The notes below the pieces were generated by a model that saw only the letters and a list, made by a program, of their open reading frames with translations, searched no databases and was not told the origin of the DNA. A stretch of 64,000 nucleotides of DNA. Source: Ancylostoma caninum (taxonomy: Eukaryota > Nematoda > Chromadorea > Rhabditida > Ancylostomatidae). The first letter of the stretch is position 1. Each line of letters opens with the position of its first letter. Below, one piece after another: positions 11,040 through 24,062 of this stretch. Location: positions 4,146,001 to 4,210,000 of the forward strand of contig JBAJFG010000172.1 of NCBI GenBank assembly GCA_037903475.1, in the 5' to 3' direction. Made by a program: the position numbers and the translations under genes.

Positions 11040-11560
11040 ATTGAAAATCAAAATTCCAAAATAATCGTTACTAAATCACAAAGTGGCTTGAAATGCTTCG
11101 CAAATACAGAAATGAGAAAGCCAGTGCACGTGGCATGTTCGCAATTGTCCTCGAATTCGCTGCAACACTCTGATGCAGTGAAGCAGCAACCAAAAAACAC
11201 AAAATTTCGAACTATGAGGTGATTTTGATGTGTGATGTATGATCGAGCGTTGCTCACGCTGCAATATCTTATCTGGAACTGGATTATGGTAGTGGTAACC
11301 CTATCAATGCTATTCACATGCAGGCCTCACTTTACAAGATCAACTACGACTTAGTCATACCACCGCGCGGAGAGCTATGTGAAGCTATGTGGAACTTGAT
11401 GCTCTTGTTTTCTTTTATCTAGCTCCCTCTTTTCTCTACGCCAAACCTATGCTCTTCAACCAGTTTCCCACTTACTAAAGAACGAAGATTCTCCTTAGGT
11501 ACAAAAGCAAGAGCATCTTCTATTTGCTGTGCACGAAAAGCTCCCAGTGGTGAAGTCAGG
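11040..11560. repeat. Array-associated module, copy 1
   Basis: This segment, with the marker gattttgatgtgtgatgtat near 11220-11240 and the following gattatggtagtg block, recurs in diverged form at 14930-15540, 31600-31980, 42700-43200 and 46760-47430. In the last three cases it sits in the upstream flank of an ASP gene or between two of them. Minus-strand frames in the copies share short words such as TTIIQL and HTSK but accumulate stops, so coding is doubtful. See the finding on this module. Confidence 0.6.
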
Positions 11561-12039
11561 TCAATTATGGACCAAGAAATAATCTTAAAAAGACAGAACA
11601 CCTCATCAATGTCAACTTTCGGACCAATGTGTATGTTTTCATCTGCTCCCAAATTTCTCTATTAGAAGCACCAGCCCTTTTCCGCGGCTTGAGTGCGCAT
11701 TCATGGTGTCTAAGGGCTATATTCCACATGGATCGTGGCGTAGTGGTGAGCCTACCGCTCTTCAGGGAAAATACAGTGAGTTTAGTTCCCGTTATAGTCT
11801 GCTACTGGGTTTCTATGAAAATGTGTTCTATACAGTCTTATTAGGCTTTCCACCTATGAAAAGGACTCCATTCGGCTAATTCCGCTCCATAATTTTGAAA
11901 GATCAATTTTCGCCCAAACTTCGCCTAACGGGGTCATTTGAGGCGTTGAAAACGGATACCATATTTGTTTTGTACCGTATCTCCATTCTTGAAGGCTTCG
12001 TTCCACTTTTATCGAATATGACGAAATCCACTTCCACTT

Positions 12040-12900
12040 CTGTGAAGGCCTTTACCGAAACCAACTGTTTCCAACGTAATGTTGTTTGCTTTCAACCATT
12101 GTGGTCCACCCGTCACATCTCGCATTCCATTCTTTAATTCCAGATCTACCGGTAAACGTTTCGGAAGATTTTTCTTTGTCTAACTTATTTTTGAAGTCTC
12201 CCATGATGATTGTAAAGGAGGATTTCTGCTGTTTCACCTGACATAGATGTTAAAGTCTTCAACATCTTCGACTGCGCTGGCACTCGTTGGAACGTATACC
12301 TTCATGATTTTGACAGTTTTTCTTTACCGAGCTTCAGCATCAAATTTCCAATCATAGCTGATTGTAGGCGATAAGATATGATGTTGTTTGACCTCTTTCC
12401 AGTCACGATGAAACCGGTACCGCCAATTTTTCGTTGTTCTTCTCCGGATCCTAAGAAAATCTAAGAGCCATCTTTTCACATTGCTCTGAGCTCATTTTTC
12501 TTCTTGTTTTACATACGCTCAACCGCATTTTATCTTTGACTTCTCATCTTACAGATTTACTAGTTGATCATCCCTCGATATTCCGCGATAGTTGTATGTA
12601 CATATCGAGAGGTCCATTTCTGAACATGCTCCGGCCTGCGCACCTGACATTCATCGCAGCCTCTTGTCATTTCACGTCTTGACTCGCAGGGAACTTAGGA
12701 TGGTGTTTATAGGAATTTGTAGCCATCATGGGGAGTCTTTCACCTTGCCCACCAAGAGCACTTCGGTGGGCATTTGTTCCAGGCGACATTATCGGTGCGG
12801 GATGGACAACACCGCATGGTGAGACCGCCTAAACCCTCGCGCCACCGCAAGGGAGATCGAGCGAGAGGAATGACTACTGTGGTTTCTTATCTGATTGAAG
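12040..12900 (-). mobile_element. RTE-like non-LTR retrotransposon relic, endonuclease part
   Basis: Minus-strand translation in shifting frames gives an APE-type endonuclease remnant: an N-terminal YN.R.IS.D.QLV-like stretch near 12550-12600, then GGTGFIV, a MKVYVPTSAS stretch, IIMGDF (the GDFN motif with N changed to K), and YVGNSWF near 12050. Several stops interrupt it. No reverse transcriptase part follows, so it is 3' truncated. A 25-base palindrome near 12747-12772 lies at its upstream side. Confidence 0.65.
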
Positions 12901-13564
12901 ATGACATCACCATCGCTTGTTTTTTCATTCACGAATAAGGTGAACTTTGTTCCTATATGATAAGTTCCTACACAGGGCCCCGGCAGAATTTATTCGACAG
13001 TTTGTGCAAGCTTTGATTCACAAAGCCCCAGCTGATTTTGGTGGATGGTTACCGTAAAGCTCTTGGCATACCGTAAAAACAGATAAAGGTGTTTGTAGGT
13101 TATTAAGACAGGGGATGACTTACGAATTTATGCATTTTGAAGATCAGTGGTTAGACTGCAGTTATTCTTTATGTGTTGGCCAAGAGCCACCGGACACGCA
13201 CATATTCCTTTCGTTGTCGAATTTCGTATGGAGCTCTAATGAGAGGTACGTATATGGTTACTGCAAGCCATAGCTCCGAAGACCTCATGCGCGAAAACTG
13301 CTGCTTCAGAACAACGTACAATAGAGCCATCTCGCGAATATGTTATTGTGGCCAAGTTATTAGCTCAACACCAGTTTTCTGTATTTGTTTTCCTTGTGAG
13401 AGAGTTGTTTTTGTGAGCCCCTTTAGCAGTTATTAGAAGTGGGTGGGCCAATGCAACAAGATAATCTTATGTAATTACATTCTCGCTCGTTTGTATAGTG
13501 ATTCCATTCCTTCGTTAATGAGCACAATAGCAGATGAATCGTTAGTTGCATCCGCTCCCCAGAA

Positions 13565-13890
13565 ATTGAAATGCTTGGAGTTACTGGTATCAAGCCACTG
13601 TGCTATGTTTTTTCGTTCAAGACTATGTTAGAGCTTACGGCTCGGCAAAGCTCATCGCTAGTAGACAAATTCTTCATCGTCAGGAGTAAACGGAAAATAG
13701 TCCCCACGATTCACACGGAAAACCTCAACACTACTGTATTCCGTAGAGAAATGTGTTACGCATTATTCGCCCAATTGTAATGCTTGGAGTTACTGTGATC
13801 AAGCCACTGTGCTCTGTTTTTTCTGTGACGATTATGTTAGAGCTTACGGTTCGGCAAAGCTCATCGCTAGTAGACAAATTCTTACTGTGA
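13565..13890 (+). repeat. Direct duplication of ~110 bases (13565-13673 and 13777-13887)
   Basis: The two copies begin with aatgcttggagttactg and end with gctagtagacaaattctt; they are about 90% identical by eye. Only about 100 bases separate them. No gene is recognisable around them. Confidence 0.8.
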
Positions 13891-14929
13891 TCGACTTGTG
13901 TTGATGTATCCTTCGAGAGTGAGCTTCTGACAATCGATCTTGGTAGATATTAGCGTTTTAGACCGTTATTTCAAAGGATCTTGCTTGGGAGATTCGGTCG
14001 TTTTTATACAATAAGTGTTTTTTAGGCTTTGAAAAAAAGAATTAGGGTGACCTCATAGGTATGCTACTTTTCAACTTCAGCTGTCAGCATCTGCAATGCC
14101 AAACGAACTATCCATTGACGGCGGCTGCTTAATTGATCTTGAATAAGCCCGGCAGATGTTAACCAGTGATCTGCTTGCACATATTTTCTGACATAGATGA
14201 GTCGGCTGTGCTGCGCCGAGCCCGATTCGTGCTGTCTCACCGACGGAGTTTGAGATATCATGGATGATGATGGATTTCATCCTCTGACAAAAAAATACGT
14301 TATTGTTTTCTTTTTCTTTTGAAAAAAATGTCCCTAAATGGTAAGTTTTCAATTTATTTCTATTCTGCATGGCTATACCTCATCTATCTCATGTGCGAAT
14401 TTTGAACTGTTGCCTCGAGCTGGGTCAGGTCTGTCTTTTTAAATCTTAATCAAACTGGCTGCTTCTTGAAAGGAGGTGCCCCAGCTTGCTGTGCGTGTTG
14501 GAGGGATGAACAAGTGCAAGACCTTCCCGCGCTGCTGATCCCAGTAAAGTATGTATACCAAAAGTCACAAATGTGACGAAAACCCCGTTCTTGAGAGAGC
14601 CCAAGGTGCAGAATTCGCAGACCATTTGGGATGATGAGTTGTCTATGAGTGCTGCTTGCACGTCACGACTGCAGCGTTGGCTCAGAAGTCTTGACGTGTC
14701 CCGATCGAGAAGAAGATCAGCGCGTCCATATGCTGATTCGGTTCAGCGAAAGGTTACTGACGTCCTCTCGAAGGAAAAAGAACGGGCTTGAGAGCCGTGC
14801 GAAACACTTTGTAAACCCCTGGAACCAGTGTTCAGAGGATCCAGAAACTGCTAGTAACTCAGACATGAAAACGAGGTAGGACACTGCCTGCACCGTATAT
14901 GCCGCTGGCCCCAGCTGGAATTGCTATTA

Positions 14930-15540
14930 TTCACCATTTACTCCATTCACTTAGAAGGTAGCTTGGTCACACACGTATTTGAGGTATCGATTGATAGCGC
15001 GAAATTAATAAAAGTTTTGTGACGACAGCAGCAGGTACCAAAAAATCAAAAGAAAAAAACAGTTGATGGCGGAGTGAAATAACAAGCATGTACTGTAACG
15101 AGTACCACAAAACCAAAAACAAATGCTTTAGTTGTCGTTAACAAATCGCATCGAAACTGTTTTCGAAATGAATCAAATGTCACATATTGTCACATGTTGT
15201 CACATATAGAAATATGACATTTTGACATTTATCAACCTTGTGACGAAACACAGACCGCAACCGATAAACGTCAAATTTGAAAAATTCATTTGAAATATTT
15301 CTGATCTGTGTTGTATATTCAAGATTTGCCTTCAATACAGTGAGGGTAGAAACAAGCTGAATTATAGTAGTGTTACATCGGTCTGGACCACATGCATGCT
15401 TCACTTCACACCGTCAACTGCGGCTTGCGTTGGACGATCACCCAGAGAGGTAGGTAAAAGAACACGTTGCTTTCGATCATAGGCAAACTCCGCTCCTGAG
15501 TTCTCCAAGCATTTTCCGATTCTGGAAAGAATAAAACTTT
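14930..15540. repeat. Array-associated module, copy 2
   Basis: Closely related to 46760-47430: shared blocks include taccaaaaaatcaaaag, gagtgaaataacaa, taacgagtacca and the ccacatgcatg region, in the same order. It has no neighbouring ASP gene on this side, which may mean it is left over from a deleted array member. Confidence 0.6.
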
Positions 15541-18500
15541 TCCGACTTCATAAAGAATAAAACATCTCCATGGGTTAGACAAAAAAATTTGAAGTGCCCT
15601 ATAACTATGAAACGTACTGTAATTTCCTTTGACCTGTGGAAATTTTCAGAGCCTTCAATGAAGATGGGCAAGATGTTGTATGTAATGTACGCGTCCACCT
15701 AAAAACGTGAGAGGTTCTCCCTTTTTAGAGCTGAGAAGTGAGCCCTGCGAGAGTCTACGGCAGCTCTAACGATTCATCAGTTGTTTGCAGCCTGCACTCA
15801 TGAAGATGTCCAATCAGTACAGGAATGAATGAAAAGAAAAATGTATGTAATATGTACCTTGGGACTCACATTTGATAGCCAATAGAGAGACCTACAAAAA
15901 TGACACTTCACGCTGGACAAGGGAAAAACGTAGAGGAGTGGAGCAAAGTTAACCATGAATACATACCGTCACACTCTCGCAGTATTACCCTCATACTCCG
16001 TAATATTCAAATACCTGGAATGTGGGAAATGATGATCCTGGGAGAATCGTCAAACGTCTTCGTGATGTCCTGTAAAAGACGTGCTGAGATGGGTTTGGCT
16101 CATTGAGATTAGGAGCAGGGTGTCGATGTTTTTTCCTAATGTCTTAATGTGAAAGCTGAAAACGAAAAGAACTACAGGAATCCAGTAGAAAATGAAGCAG
16201 CTATTATGAATGGGTAAATACGGAGCAACAGGTCTACCGCTGTGTGAAGGGTAACCCGGCGACCAAATGTTGGGAGACGCCAGGTTACGAGTTCGACGCT
16301 TTGACAAGGGACTCCTGGGAGTTGGATGTTCTTGCCTCAATTTAAGTTTACGTTCCTGTTTTGCAATTCTGTAGAAAAGCCCCTATATACTCTTCCTGTT
16401 CTCATGAGCATTGCGATAGCTAGCTTCTATTTGGTAAAATTAGTATCGAAGCCCAGATGATTCTTTTAGATGCTGCTAAGAGAGGAAAGCTAGAGCAGCA
16501 ACTGAGGGGAGGATGTCAGCAACTAGGAACACAAGACTTTGTGCTCGAACTACTACCCTGCTTGTGCTACGTTCCTGCTGCAAATTTGTTGGAGGTTGGG
16601 TGTGACGGCAGTCGCGTCATGCAACCGCTTTCATAAGAACCGCCTTCAAAAAATGTTTTGAGTGAGGGTGAGTCTCCATTAATTTCTATTCACGTTTATC
16701 TAAACTTCGCTAAAGTTAGCAAAGCAAAAGTACTCTTCAGTGCAGGTATCCGGTATTCTCCTTTTTGTTTTAGTTTGGAATCTCCCCCGCAGAGGGCTGT
16801 GAGCTACAGCTCATCCAACACGGTGCGGCCGATAAGACGGTGGAAAATCTAGAGGCGGCGCGGTCGACCTGGCAGCGTATGCCGATTCGATCAGCTAGTA
16901 GTGTTGCACTTCATTGTTTTTTTTTCAATATTTACGTTCCTATCTATTTCTAAATTCCAGTGGAATCTACTGGAATCGACAAAAATTGCGAAATTCCAGT
17001 GAATTACGCTTATTTTACGTGTATTTGTTTCGGAAATTAATTCAACGTGAAATAAGCGAAATCTATTGGAATTTTTCCACCTCAGCAAGTAGGTGCTAGA
17101 GGAGGAGACAAAGCTGCTGCAAGGCTCGAAACAGACTCGGTGGCGAAGGTATCGGCGACGCCCGCGCTTTGTGACCCCTCGGCTTCCTGGGGCGTCGTGG
17201 GGCGGCAAGGGACTGCCATCAACGCAATATATGGAAATCCTATTATGTCCTGTTTCGCCTCGTACCTCTTAGACAGGGAAGATATAAACTTAGAGGCCAC
17301 CCTCAAGGCTCCTAAGTAGGGGAGGGTGACCTATGTGAGTTAGATACTTTGGAGAACGACGGGGATTACATAAATACCACGTCGAAGGAGCGATATGCCT
17401 CAAACTCGGAAATTAAAATTTATTCTCGAAGGAAGTCGGAAAATCGTAGAAAACGATTACAGCAACCAATGGAATACCTAGAGACATTTCCACAGAGTCA
17501 CGAATCTGCTCAAAGCTTTTAAATTAATTTTAATGTTTTTAGTGAGCAAAAGAAATTAATGGAAATAGATGATGGGCAACATACTACTATAATGATTAGA
17601 AGCAGATATGGGGAATAATACAACACTGATGTAAGGAAAGCGTATAGATCCCCGATCCGAGAAACCAAGGGGTTTCGCCCCAGGCGGTAACCTATTTCCC
17701 GCAATGATTGCGAGAAATATCCACCCATAATCTCTGAGTCAGATGTAAGTGCAGATATATCCAAGCACTGATATACCAACGAGTGATGCTAGTGTTTCCT
17801 CGGTTCCTTTGCCTTTTTGTTCTTCTTAATGTGTTTTTGTTCACATTTCGGTGCTTATATGTATTGAAAGTGACAATTTTAGAAGAAATTTACATCTCTT
17901 CATCAATATTCACGGGTTATTTTTCATAGTTGCTAATACGATTGAGAAATCATTGGTGCTTCTCCTAAATAAACGAAGCCCTCCCATGACAACGCCACTT
18001 GACGCTCGAGGAAGCCGGATCGCTTCGGCTTCCTGGAGCGTTGACGAGCGTCGACGCGCAGCGGAGCCGGCTGCAACAATGCGCCAGCTATGGGCGACCT
18101 ATTTTGTGGTTACGGCGTGCGCCGCTCGAGGCCCAAGCAAGCCAGACGAGGTCGCGGCGATCGAGTCGCACGCAGCACTTGGAAGCCGACGTGCCCCAAT
18201 GCTGCTCGCCGTCAAGTCTGGTTCACAGAGCTGGACATGAGAAGATGTTCTCGCATCCTGATTTTCTCCGTTGCCACGTGATGACCCGCCTCGTGCGAGG
18301 AAAAAATTAGTCTTGACGCTGCTATGATGGAAAGTATACGTCCCTACGACCACCTAATTCCCTCAAAAGGATAATGACAGGACAAATGAGGCAATACGAG
18401 CAGCTGACGGGAGGATAGGCTCGCCAATTCCGCCCACTTCTGCATTTGTCGTGCAAACCTCATGCGACGGACAACGGTATCGGGCTGCGCTCCAAATTCC

Positions 18501-20360
18501 CGAATGTGTCAATTCACAACACTTTGATAAAAATGACGGCGTTTTGGAAAATTTCCGAAACGTCCAACAAAAAGTTGTTCTCTTTCAAAAATCTCCATGC
18601 GATTGTGTTGGAGGATCTATGACATGGATTGACTATAAATATCAATCTAGAAATGCTGAGTAGACTAGCTTCCATTTAATTTGTAATTCTGAGCACCACT
18701 GCCTTTATTATCCATCCATATTCTTTGGTGTTTTGAAAGCAACCGTATGGACACGAACAAACAATGAAAAATGCATAAGAAAAAGCTAGCACATCAGAAA
18801 ATTCAAAAAAAAAAAAACGTTGACAAGCTGTTGACTGTTGAACTACAGGTATATACGCATGTGTTAAATCGGGTAGCCTAGGGATTTTTTTTTTGATTTT
18901 TTTACCTGACGAAATCGGCTTGAGTAAAACGTTTGCTAAAATGGGGGCCACATCAGTTCAATCCCGATAACCTATTCCAGCGTGAAAGCCGGCTGATCGT
19001 TTCACACGGAGTTTCTCAAGAATTCCGCAGAAATCGAAGTGTTGAAGGCGTGGTCATTCTCCTTGACAGCTGCTTATTTCATAAAAGTATTACAAATGCC
19101 TATATTCTGCCTCTCCTGAAGCATCTTGTTGCAGTCTTTCAATTCCGATTATCTATTCTAATTATGGGATTATGAGGCTGCAGCATACTCTGTGAGATGA
19201 GAGTGGTGAAGCCTTTACTATCCTGAATAGTATGTAACAATGAAAACAACGATAATCAATATCTCAAGAGTTCAGAGAATCTTTGGCTATCTGTCGATTT
19301 CTTCAGAGCCAATTACCATGAAACTACCACGCTTGAAATTTTGCTGAATTTCAGGGTTTTGGAGAACGTGGAACTTATAGTAAGTGGTGAAATTGAGCGA
19401 AGCACATGGTTCTCCAAGATATAGGGCATAAGCTCTTATACGTTCTCTCATTTATTTCTTCATCGGAAGTCTAGATTTCGTTTTGTTCTTTTTCTCTGTA
19501 CATATAGTGAAGGTAGGTTTAAAGTAGTTCTAAGTTGAGGCAGAGTTTTGCTGGACGACTTGAATTTTGAGCAGTTGCCCTGACACACACTCTCGAGAAA
19601 AGCTGGTCGTTATGCTAGTTTTATCTGAGGAGACTACAAATAGAGCTATGATGTTCATGTGACGCGGCAAGAACGAGAAGTGTCCTCATGAAACATACGA
19701 CTTTTCATGAAAATAGATAATAAGAACATGGTGAGAAGAAACCTACCGATTCTTTATTTTCTCCTTCGGGCAAATTTCGCCCAATTCACTTTCGAGGTTA
19801 CCTATCTAGTAGAAAAAGGGTAACAGCCACTATATGCAAGCTATATGAGGAATAAATTCGCTGATTCGGTGATCGAACACAACGACTGCGAAAGACTTTA
19901 TATGAAATTGTGCCAGTTCTTATTCGCGTGATGTTTTCTCGTCTTAGCAAACGTTTGAAACAGCTTCTTCTTCTGCTCTATAGATAGCCACGTAGAATTC
20001 TAGTAGTTTTCCCCCAAGCATAATCAGCAAGACTAGGCCATGCTTCATCCCACCCGAGACTGCGGTCAATAGCTGAATCCCCTCTGAGTTACTCGGAAAT
20101 CATGCGCTAGAGCAGGACATTGAGCAGCACCGGAAAATGCGCCGAAAATTTCCACTAAAATTCCTTCGACCACTCTCACGTTTTTAAGGCGATAAGTGAA
20201 AGAAGAATTGGATTGGAAACAGCTCTATCACAAACGATTTAGACTAGCAAAAAACATTCAATCGAAAGGGAAAAACAGGAAAAAAAAACAGGAAAAGGAG
20301 GAGATGAGCCAGCAAATGTCTCAGACATTCCACGGATTGGAGCCGAACCGACTCCGCCCA
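15541..20360. other. Long intergenic region, no gene recognised
   Basis: Mostly AT-rich. At 16490-16590 there is a degenerate match to one arm of the inverted repeat at 46284-46372. At 17090-17220 and 18000-18260 there are GC-rich islands (the second with the small hairpin gaagccg...cggcttc at about 18010-18031) in which open frames run on several strands at once, which is a composition effect. No splice-supported exon or protein motif was found. Confidence 0.45.
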
Positions 20361-20372
20361 CTCTTGTCACTA

Positions 20373-20598
20373 GCAACGCAATAGCAACGGCCGTTGCCGC
20401 AGCAACGGTGGGTGCTATTGCGTTGCTGCTAGCAACCGACGGTTGCTATTGGGTTGCTATTCGGGCCACATATGGCGGCCATGTTCACCGCCGGTTGCTA
20501 TTGAGTTGGCCCGAATAGCAACTCAATAGCACCGTCGGTGAACATGGCCGCCATATGTGGCCCGAATAGCAACCCAATAGCAACCGTCGGTTGCTAGC
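20373..20598. repeat. Nested hairpins of agcaac-rich sequence
   Basis: A 17-bp inverted pair (20373-20389 against 20410-20426) is followed by a near-perfect palindrome with ~80-bp arms (20428-20508 against 20519-20598) and a 10-base spacer, gcccgaatag. The arms are built from repeats of ttgctattcgg/ccgaatagcaa. Just upstream, around 20310-20345, lies cggattggagccgaacc, also found inverted at 24277-24300. Confidence 0.88.
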
Positions 20599-21482
20599 AA
20601 GTCTTTCTCATTCTCCACTCGTCATTTGCTAGCAAGTCTCATTCTCAAGTCGTCTCTCGCCGAGTGCGGTCGATATTCTTTTTGTCTGATCACCTTGTTT
20701 TTGTCTGATGTCTCATTAGGTGAAAATGCATAGAGTGACTTCTGGTGAGGGTCTATCCTCTCAGGTCCCCTCGAGCGCTTTCTTCTTCCTTCTTGGGGGG
20801 GGGGGGGTTCTGAAGAGAAATAATATTCCATGAGAGGACTTTCAACCTCAAAACCTACTATTTCTCTCTTGAAAACTTAGCATTACATCATCAACGAGGT
20901 GTTTATAGCCTAGAAAATATTAAACTTCTCTAAAATGGCAGCTGATGAAGTGTGCAACAAAAGTATGGTCTGTTAGTTCACAGATGGCGCCTGATCCGAC
21001 TTTTTTGCAATTACGACTTTGCCCGCAGAATGCGTTTGGAAGTATATTTTAGCGGATGGCAGTATGGAAAAATCAGAATGGAAGGGATTACATCATATGC
21101 ACTTCCAAAAGTGCAAAAATTAGACCAGTTAGCCAAAAAGTGACGAAGTCGTAACTGCGACCAAAGTCGGTCTCACGCCCTCTGTAAGCTAATAAATTAC
21201 TGTAGTGCAGTAGTGCGAGTTGCATGAGAATGAAGAATTGCAGTCGACAACGCAGTGATGAGTGCAAGTAAGATAGGTGTCGCACGTAAATCGAAAGGGT
21301 GGTGATTTGGCTGGTCCTGCGGCGAGTGAGCGGAGTTGGACGAGTTTTACTACGAGCCTTTACTTCATTGTAGGTTTAACGGCGAGTCTTATTCACCTGG
21401 CCCTGTAGATAACATAAAAGGGCTAGTTCTGCCCCAAAATTTCGAGAAGTATTTCGCCTAACTTCACAAAGAGTCAGGGAGG

Positions 21483-22057
21483 GGTTATTTGGGCACTATT
21501 CCACTTATTCTGCCCGAAAATCTTAGGACCAAAAAATTCTCTGAAACTTTGTCTTAGGGGGGGGAGGGGGTATCTGGCATGCCGGCCACGAATATCACAC
21601 TCATTTCGTGCCTAACCCTATTTGGTTAGGATTAGGTAAGGTTAGGGTAGGTAAAGTATCTCGCAGAATTATCTGAATTTTTGTGTAGGGGGGTTATTCA
21701 TATGCTGATCACGAATATCATACTCGCTTAGTGCCGCAACACCATTTGGGTAGAACTGCGGCAGGGTTTGGGCAGGCACAGTCCATAGGAAAGCCTCAAA
21801 TTGCTTTCAACTAGCGAAGTCAATGTGATATTCGTGATCAGCATACCAAATAACCCCTCTAGACAAAAATTCAGATAATTCTGCGAGATACTTTACTTAC
21901 CCTAATCTTATCTAACTCTATCCAAATAGGGTTACGGCACGAAATGAGTGTGATATTCGTGGCCGGCATGCCAAATACCCCCCCCCCCCTAAGACAAAGT
22001 TTCAGAGAATTTTTTGGTCTTAAGATTTCCGGGCAGAATTAGTGGAATAGTGCCGTT
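21483..22057. repeat. Large foldback (inverted repeat) element
   Basis: Arms of about 250 bp (about 21483-21740 and 21815-22057) are near-perfect reverse complements around a spacer of about 75 bases. Markers in the left arm: cactattccact, accaaaaaattctctgaaac, gccggccacgaatatcacac, tgctgatcacgaatatca; each has its reverse complement in the right arm in mirrored order. Open frames here are by-products. It resembles a MITE or foldback transposon; no transposase is present. Confidence 0.9.
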
Positions 22058-22062
22058 ATTTG

Positions 22063-22341
22063 AAGTGCTGTACAGAATATCGTATCCGTTTTGCACCGCA
22101 CCACCATTTCTGCAAGGTCACGGTGGGTGTACTGCAAGACATCGAAAGAAAATACCGATTTCGGGCAGACAGGAGGCGGCGTGCAAAATGATGTTGATAT
22201 ACGTTATTAGCGTCGATATAAATTCCTGTACGCAAAATTCGAGAGCAATCTATGAGATTCCGAGTCTACATTGTGCCTACAGTGAACACACGAAAATGGG
22301 GATACGGTACAAAACAGATACGATATTCGTGTTCAGCACTC
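22063..22341. repeat. Second inverted repeat next to the foldback
   Basis: About 35 bases at 22063-22097 (tgctgtacagaatatcgtat...) are the imperfect reverse complement of 22305-22341. A related phrase, cggtacaaaa/ttttgtaccg with gatacgatattcg, also appears near 11950-11985. It may be the ends of a ~280-bp MITE. Confidence 0.6.
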
Positions 22342-22677
22342 CTTTCAAACCACCACTTCCTAACCACTTCACACAAAGTTACCCCGAAAACAAAATTCTC
22401 AGAAATTTGGGATATACAGGCGATTCACCTCGCACTCGGTATCGCACCGCTTGAACGCATGCGTTCCACGTACCTTTAACATCATTTCCACGGCCATTTT
22501 AACATGTCGGGTAGCTATAAAGCACAGCGAACAATAACCCAGAACGTGGGCGACTTGTCAAAAGGGCCTCTCATTCTCCACATAGGATTTCACCGTACCG
22601 AGTCATTTCTGAACTGCCTGTACAGTGCCGTAGATCCACCGTATCCTCCTCCCGCACCTCCTGAGATCATACGCGGC

Positions 22678-22726
22678 GTCCTGCTGGCGATCGATATTCA
22701 GCCGGTTGGAACGCTGCCAGCAGGAC
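22678..22726. repeat. Hairpin with 11-bp perfect stem
   Basis: gtcctgctggc at 22678 pairs with gccagcaggac ending near 22726, enclosing a loop of about 27 bases. There is no evidence of transcription. A small RNA precursor is possible, but the stem is short for a miRNA. Confidence 0.5.
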
Positions 22727-22759
22727 GTAATTAATGCGAGATTCGGTCAGGAAAATCGT

Positions 22760-24060
22760 GGCCTGACTTCTATTTCCATCAACGAACAGAGTTTTCAAAG
22801 TTATGAGTGATATCTTGCATGTTAATAAACACTACGAAAAATGTCGGTTAAGCCTATATGCTGTTCATGTTGTGCCTAGCAAAATCATTCGACCCCAATG
22901 ATGATGTGGTGTCTGCCGGAGAACAGACATTGTCTTCTTGCTTCAAATGTCCTCAATTATTGATATGCGAAGAGACTGGTCAATTTGAAAACAGATAGCG
23001 GGAATGCAGTGCTGATTTTCTCGGTCGACACTGTGAAGGAGAAGGACCAGACGGGTGGTATGGCAGTCGTGTCGACTTTCAAATGTGTTCTAGTGTTTCC
23101 TTTTCTATCTCTACGTATTTAGATTATTCATGGAAATATCGGCTAAGTATCTGCGACCACCCAAAGTCTTTGCTAAATTTTGTTCTCTTCACACTTGTTC
23201 GGGGGAGAGTTTGCTCAGTCAGTGACAGGTAAAATATCTTTGGCATTGATTTTGAATGCTCCATAAGGTTTCCCGAGATCTTCTCGAGCGCTACTACATC
23301 AGTCCGTATCATTTCCCTGCTTGCTCGCAATTCCTATCCTTCGTAACCGACATTTTCAAGGGTGGGCGTAAAGTTTTGAACCACCACACTTTCCCTTCAA
23401 AACGAATAAAAAAATTAGAAGACCACCTAGAAAGGACTTGGTGAAAGTTTACGGGGTTTTCAAGCATGCTGAAAACGATAGTGAATGCAATTACTCGAGA
23501 AATCTCAATCCTCGGTCAAAACCACAAATTTTTAAGGTGGGCGTAAATTTTGACGCGCACTGTAGCTCATTGTCAAATGAATTTTGGTTGTTCGAATTTC
23601 GATTTCTGGCAAGCTAATCAAGTTCTCCAATACATGGATTGGGTGAAATTCAGAAAGGCCTTTAAAAATTTCCGCATAACGACACATTCCATGCTTCTGT
23701 GATCTAGCAGTGGGGCTTAGAGGCGGATACTGATCGAATGCTGTGGAATCGCTGCAGCCGGCGCAAAAAGAGCATGCTTCTTCAGACATCTGGGGGGTAA
23801 GCCTGTTTAAGCATACGATTACCCCAATCCGTGGTAGAAACATGACAATTTTTGTCTCATTTGAGGATAGTACCGTCAGAATTACTCCTCTTTAAAGTGA
23901 GCAAGGAGCGAATGAGGCTCGAAAGCAGGGCAGTAACCACTGTAGCAACGCTTTTAACCCTTCATTACCGTCATGGAAGCTCGAAAATCTGATAATTCTG
24001 AATAGCGGACGTGTTAAAACCCGACAGTGGTATCCCATGCTACTCGAATAACGAACGTGT
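22760..24060. other. Intergenic, nothing recognised
   Basis: No splice-supported exon or family motif. A phrase of the form ggtgggcgtaaa.tttt occurs twice (about 23362 and 23537), a minor repeat. Confidence 0.45.
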
Positions 24061-24062
24061 TA

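Noticed and set aside
17851..18353. GC-rich frames of 84-129 codons on both strands
   Set aside because: Mutually overlapping frames from base composition, with no motif, splice support or related copy.
22014..22454. 146-codon plus-strand frame
   Set aside because: Starts in the right arm of the foldback and continues into another inverted repeat; no motif.
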